Source of the DNA: an uncultured Oscillospiraceae bacterium
GTDB lineage: Bacteria > Bacillota > Clostridia > Oscillospirales > Oscillospiraceae
Length of the DNA stretch: 34,649 nucleotides
Assembly: GCA_900769995.1 (NCBI GenBank)
Contig: CAAGIT010000089.1
Coordinates: 1-34,649, forward strand
Reading direction: 5' to 3'
The translations under genes were made by a program, and so were the position numbers. Below the pieces are notes generated by a model. It ran no database searches, had not been told where the DNA came from, and saw only the letters and a list, made by a program, of their open reading frames with translations. Shown piece by piece: positions 33,901-34,649 of the stretch (its first letter is position 1; every line of letters starts with the position of its first letter).

Positions 33901-34649
33901 GCTTGCCTTCGTGTTGTCCCAGCCGGTAATCTGCGTTGCGGTATAGCCCGCGTCACTGATACGGGGCAGGAAGGAAATACGGAAGGCGTTCTGTGCGGCA
34001 GCCGCATTCACTACGAAGCTGCAAACATAAGCACCCAGGTCTGTATCATAGTGGTATTGCTTCAGTTCCGTGCCGGGGTCGCACCGGCTGGAAGAAAGCT
34101 CCAGACAGGCAAGACGATAGTCCGCTGCGGGCTTGATCACCACAGTAATGGTCTCGCCGACGACCAAGCTGCTGTAGACACGCTCGCCTCTTGTTGTAAC
34201 AGGATTGCCCGTCTGCACACCGTCGCGGGTAAAGTAAGCCTCGCCCTCACCGGTAACGATCAGCAAGGAGGCATTGTCCTTAGGCTCGGTAGGCGTATCG
34301 CCGCCACCGCCACCGCCACCGCCGGTGCTGTCTGTCTTGCGGTACAGCGCAAGAGCCTTCTGGCTGGCAGAACCATAGCAGGAGAAAAGGCTGCTGGTTG
34401 CATTATACTGCAAGACATTACGCGTATTGGTGCCTTGGGCGGTCAGGGTGGCCGTGCCGTCGTTGGCAATTACTACCGTCCAGGAGGAGTTCGCGGATTT
34501 TGTCGCCTGTGTTTTCAGATTGTTCGCAGAGGAGGAAGCGGCATAGATATAGCCCGGGCTGGTCGTACCGGTGGCGAGGAAGGCGTATGTAGTACCGGTA
34601 ACGGTACTATCACCTGCCTGCAAAGTGAACTCCTGCACCGTATCCGCAC
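27901..34649 (-). CDS. Giant SLH-anchored surface protein with nested vWA domain (N-terminus outside window)
   Basis: At least 2248 residues; the frame is open at the right edge, so signal peptide and true start are missing. Numbering is from the GTG at 34638. Domains: a trefoil-like repeat (about 1-100), an eight-Gly linker (about 104-112), a second similar repeat (about 240-430, GTNRYLCFNS), a beta-sandwich unit broken by a von Willebrand A domain (about 616-1150; metal site DNSNSM near 650), the same unit without vWA (about 1173-1404), lectin- or carbohydrate-like beta regions (to about 1970), two Cys-pair modules (about 1982-2062, CSGCN, CENCG) and three SLH motifs (about 2065-2245). SLH binds pyruvylated wall polymer; vWA and lectin-like parts suggest adhesion to host or food glycans. 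No sortase motif. Confidence 0.88.
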   Translation of the reverse strand, partial: ADTVQEFTLQAGDSTVTGTTYAFLATGTTSPGYIYAASSSANNLKTQATKSANSSWTVVIANDGTATLTAQGTNTRNVLQYNATSSLFSCYGSASQKALALYRKTDSTGGGGGGGGDTPTEPKDNASLLIVTGEGEAYFTRDGVQTGNPVTTRGERVYSSLVVGETITVVIKPAADYRLACLELSSSRCDPGTELKQYHYDTDLGAYVCSFVVNAAAAQNAFRISFLPRISDAGYTATQITGWDNTKASGLYVITGMKSPEDYTNNTHSTATTYLLYGDDATALDDGREAIGRKSSALLLSNIGVSLSDQSPYQMTGLNECHLMEFTRYGATEYFTIRLYGATDAARYICAKSSTAPEIRIVDDYMSSATEVNNYALWSVTYLDNGAVKILNAGTNRYLCFNSTATNLQFRCYTEANVTGGNADYPVLYGASQDNYQVSYSVNGSGSISAINTTTGSSVASGTYQSKGSNITFTFTPAAGSEIGSVTLNGTAVELTGNMYIYSGLDQNINVVVTYVTADSVSFNVEYYLNDTLMVTKPVSAISPYIIDSTVTIHYNEKDWPVSSFSFDRSVNGTAVYADLNAAIEVSNGDTIKAYFSTTAVDRIKEIRETTTAANAKDEHGNVKQTFEITLGVSSNDMIEESSQGGNTDIIAILDNSNSMYPDYSTNAADLLSALASFAEIAFAEGSNNRVALVRYGSLAHAYLKTSDGYYRTAYNGSSDPADYTSITYDNCFLTSAADFNTLVGYALQQDSENGATNTMGGWKMAEAVARTRSTDTTRNLVVLMFTDGKPTVRYSAASGSTTVVRDYASSETEESNTGALHTSTIEHNCSIDAAESLRACLDGYTNCTSKIYNVALLNDSEYTDNDRTLVEYMMGNDVTYYWNYSTNYVEASSFVDNTDYWTTHAPYADAYIPIIGAVDVKTQLKDVFTMIAYSTIPAKYVTGTLTDTIPAYFVLTRESEEALIADGWTITNNSNGTTTISRKITAEKKMTYLTYEVEYQGGGYGGAYSNTSAYFTYYNLQTDEEMTTYFPMPVAQVIPWTVNDQSNTYLSTKTTIDILGNDLFTVLTDGGYTLSNLVITLTDANGNPTVYNDAVEQAGCGFDASVDTASNTVTFYTEQGGGKTFYYVLTATVIAPDGTTKEVTSRVTTVYVVVPNVNLTKTAQDVSDSYTPVVKDAYGNVKQVFLVTLNVTKVNAGDVVSNGVIKDTIPSNFEFVAFNTQLGTSCTCTDNVITCEGITMDSATQSVTLSYYIRYKGNGYGVIPTNASASLEYSFGGMTGKTTQYFPVPYVTVNPATVNDVDIAAAGATYTIGLQNNDLYNAATAGGYTVSSVTNVLTNAKGVALTASEIAALGISAVVNADGSLTYTAPSDAGATQFYYAVTATATAPDGTVLNISSRPTMVTIYTVKRTVQVIDFGLKTKDITFADYSGIYVDEGVPLSNLVTTGNFAGSSTYGTLTAEGGKVSFQPTTMEFGGFATYDCVYEMEASVYNVNTAKSVTGGFIVVPANNLYFEENFLEFDDAWGDEGTRKTDATQAAGVEHNTAVHGYDAAYAAQESYSNGNQKSVTVSKDTREHTAFFTFTGTGFDIIGSTTPNSGVMVAQIYQYDPTAVNGCGKLVKNILVDTWLENYSYDQIPVIAFRGDYGTYRVKVRAFYNEIFDHNYKPADFSEPVVRQVLGLDSKAPLEISKFSVEGATVSTRAAGAAANGQYNVYLDAVRIYNPLGTMTDETMSTAAKLYAAAGEMNPVFTNVRDALLNSDNWAQSTQAGGVLYIAADNSDTGADGDAVYSGIHLGREGQLYTKEGEDGKLYLINENGDNVLYAGAYPVYTNNGDYFYEKDGVEYKLTKEQVSTMGIAFYNDKYDLIGPKNEVYLKNNQGIAFAVSINSTAQISLKIPYGTSATLQMYNGTKWVDIAAVSSRTEMYYTIDTDLITGGLAILRCASTDANTVLSVCNLKLASSNAVTTGGIMAMTPEQMVRAIHVISDQEHEHTWSEWEVITEPTCTQMGTKTRTCSGCNAMEALDIGPTGHSYGEWTATVYATCTTKGEEARTCENCGDEETRETDVIVCPSAAFTDVAEDVWYHDAVDFMMYYGYMKGVDDGIFRPNGTLNRAMVVTVLYRLAGEPEVTEPASFEDVPTGEWYSDAIAWAQKEGVVDGISETKFAPMNAVTREQIAVILYRYSGAQKQEADLSAYGDSDTISAWAVDAMAWAVSEGIFKGDEKGNLNPAANATRAEFAMILMRFLTK

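Noticed and set aside
1..34649. CRISPR arrays
   Set aside because: No regularly spaced direct repeats of the right length were seen anywhere.

Overview
The window looks like a chromosome segment of an anaerobic, Gram-positive clostridium, most likely Oscillospirales/Oscillospiraceae. The case rests on the gene order oapA-dxs-tlyA-nadK-argR-recN, a T-box in front of tyrS, TTG start codons behind strong AGGAGG-type ribosome binding sites, a very large SLH-anchored surface protein, and a small radical-SAM peptide cluster. No 16S rRNA gene or other taxonomic marker is present, so the placement is an inference.

Region 1 (1 to about 8280) is an AT-richer, decaying mobile island next to two tRNA genes. 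Reading along the minus strand it holds an intact two-gene IetAS-type defence operon (AAA+ ATPase and S8 protease), a 31-codon basic mini-ORF, a C-terminally truncated HNH-SAVED (Cap5-like) nuclease, siphovirus leftovers (tape-measure tail end, and a distal-tail protein fused in frame to an endolysin C-terminus), an HTH/zinc-finger protein typical of conjugative elements, and a serine-recombinase remnant fused to another gene's start and then frameshifted. An IS3-type transposase lies between the defence operon and the tRNA genes. Several deletion scars join unrelated genes, while the defence pair stays open.

Region 2 (8281 to 27900) is conserved chromosome: tRNA-Thr and tRNA-Tyr (minus); a plus-strand morphogenesis operon (U32 peptidase-like protein, maf, mreC, mreD, PBP2); a 181-bp MITE-like foldback element between convergent genes; T-box-controlled tyrS (minus); a secreted amidase-like protein (plus); and a long minus-strand operon that starts with a roughly 630-nt GC-rich structured RNA read here as OLE RNA, followed by its membrane partner OapA, then dxs, tlyA, nadK, argR, recN and an SDR oxidoreductase. 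Divergent from OLE is a RiPP-like cluster: a 77-residue six-cysteine peptide, a terminator, an SPASM radical SAM enzyme and a PqqD-like recognition protein.

Region 3 (27901 to the right edge) is one giant minus-strand cell-surface protein, open at the window edge. It carries trefoil-like repeats, a von Willebrand A domain nested inside a repeated beta-sandwich unit, paired cysteine modules and three C-terminal SLH motifs.

The best candidates for new biology are the self-regulated IetAS operon with its mini-ORF and dead SAVED neighbour, the six-Cys peptide/rSAM/PqqD cluster, and an OLE-OapA locus in a probably mesophilic host.
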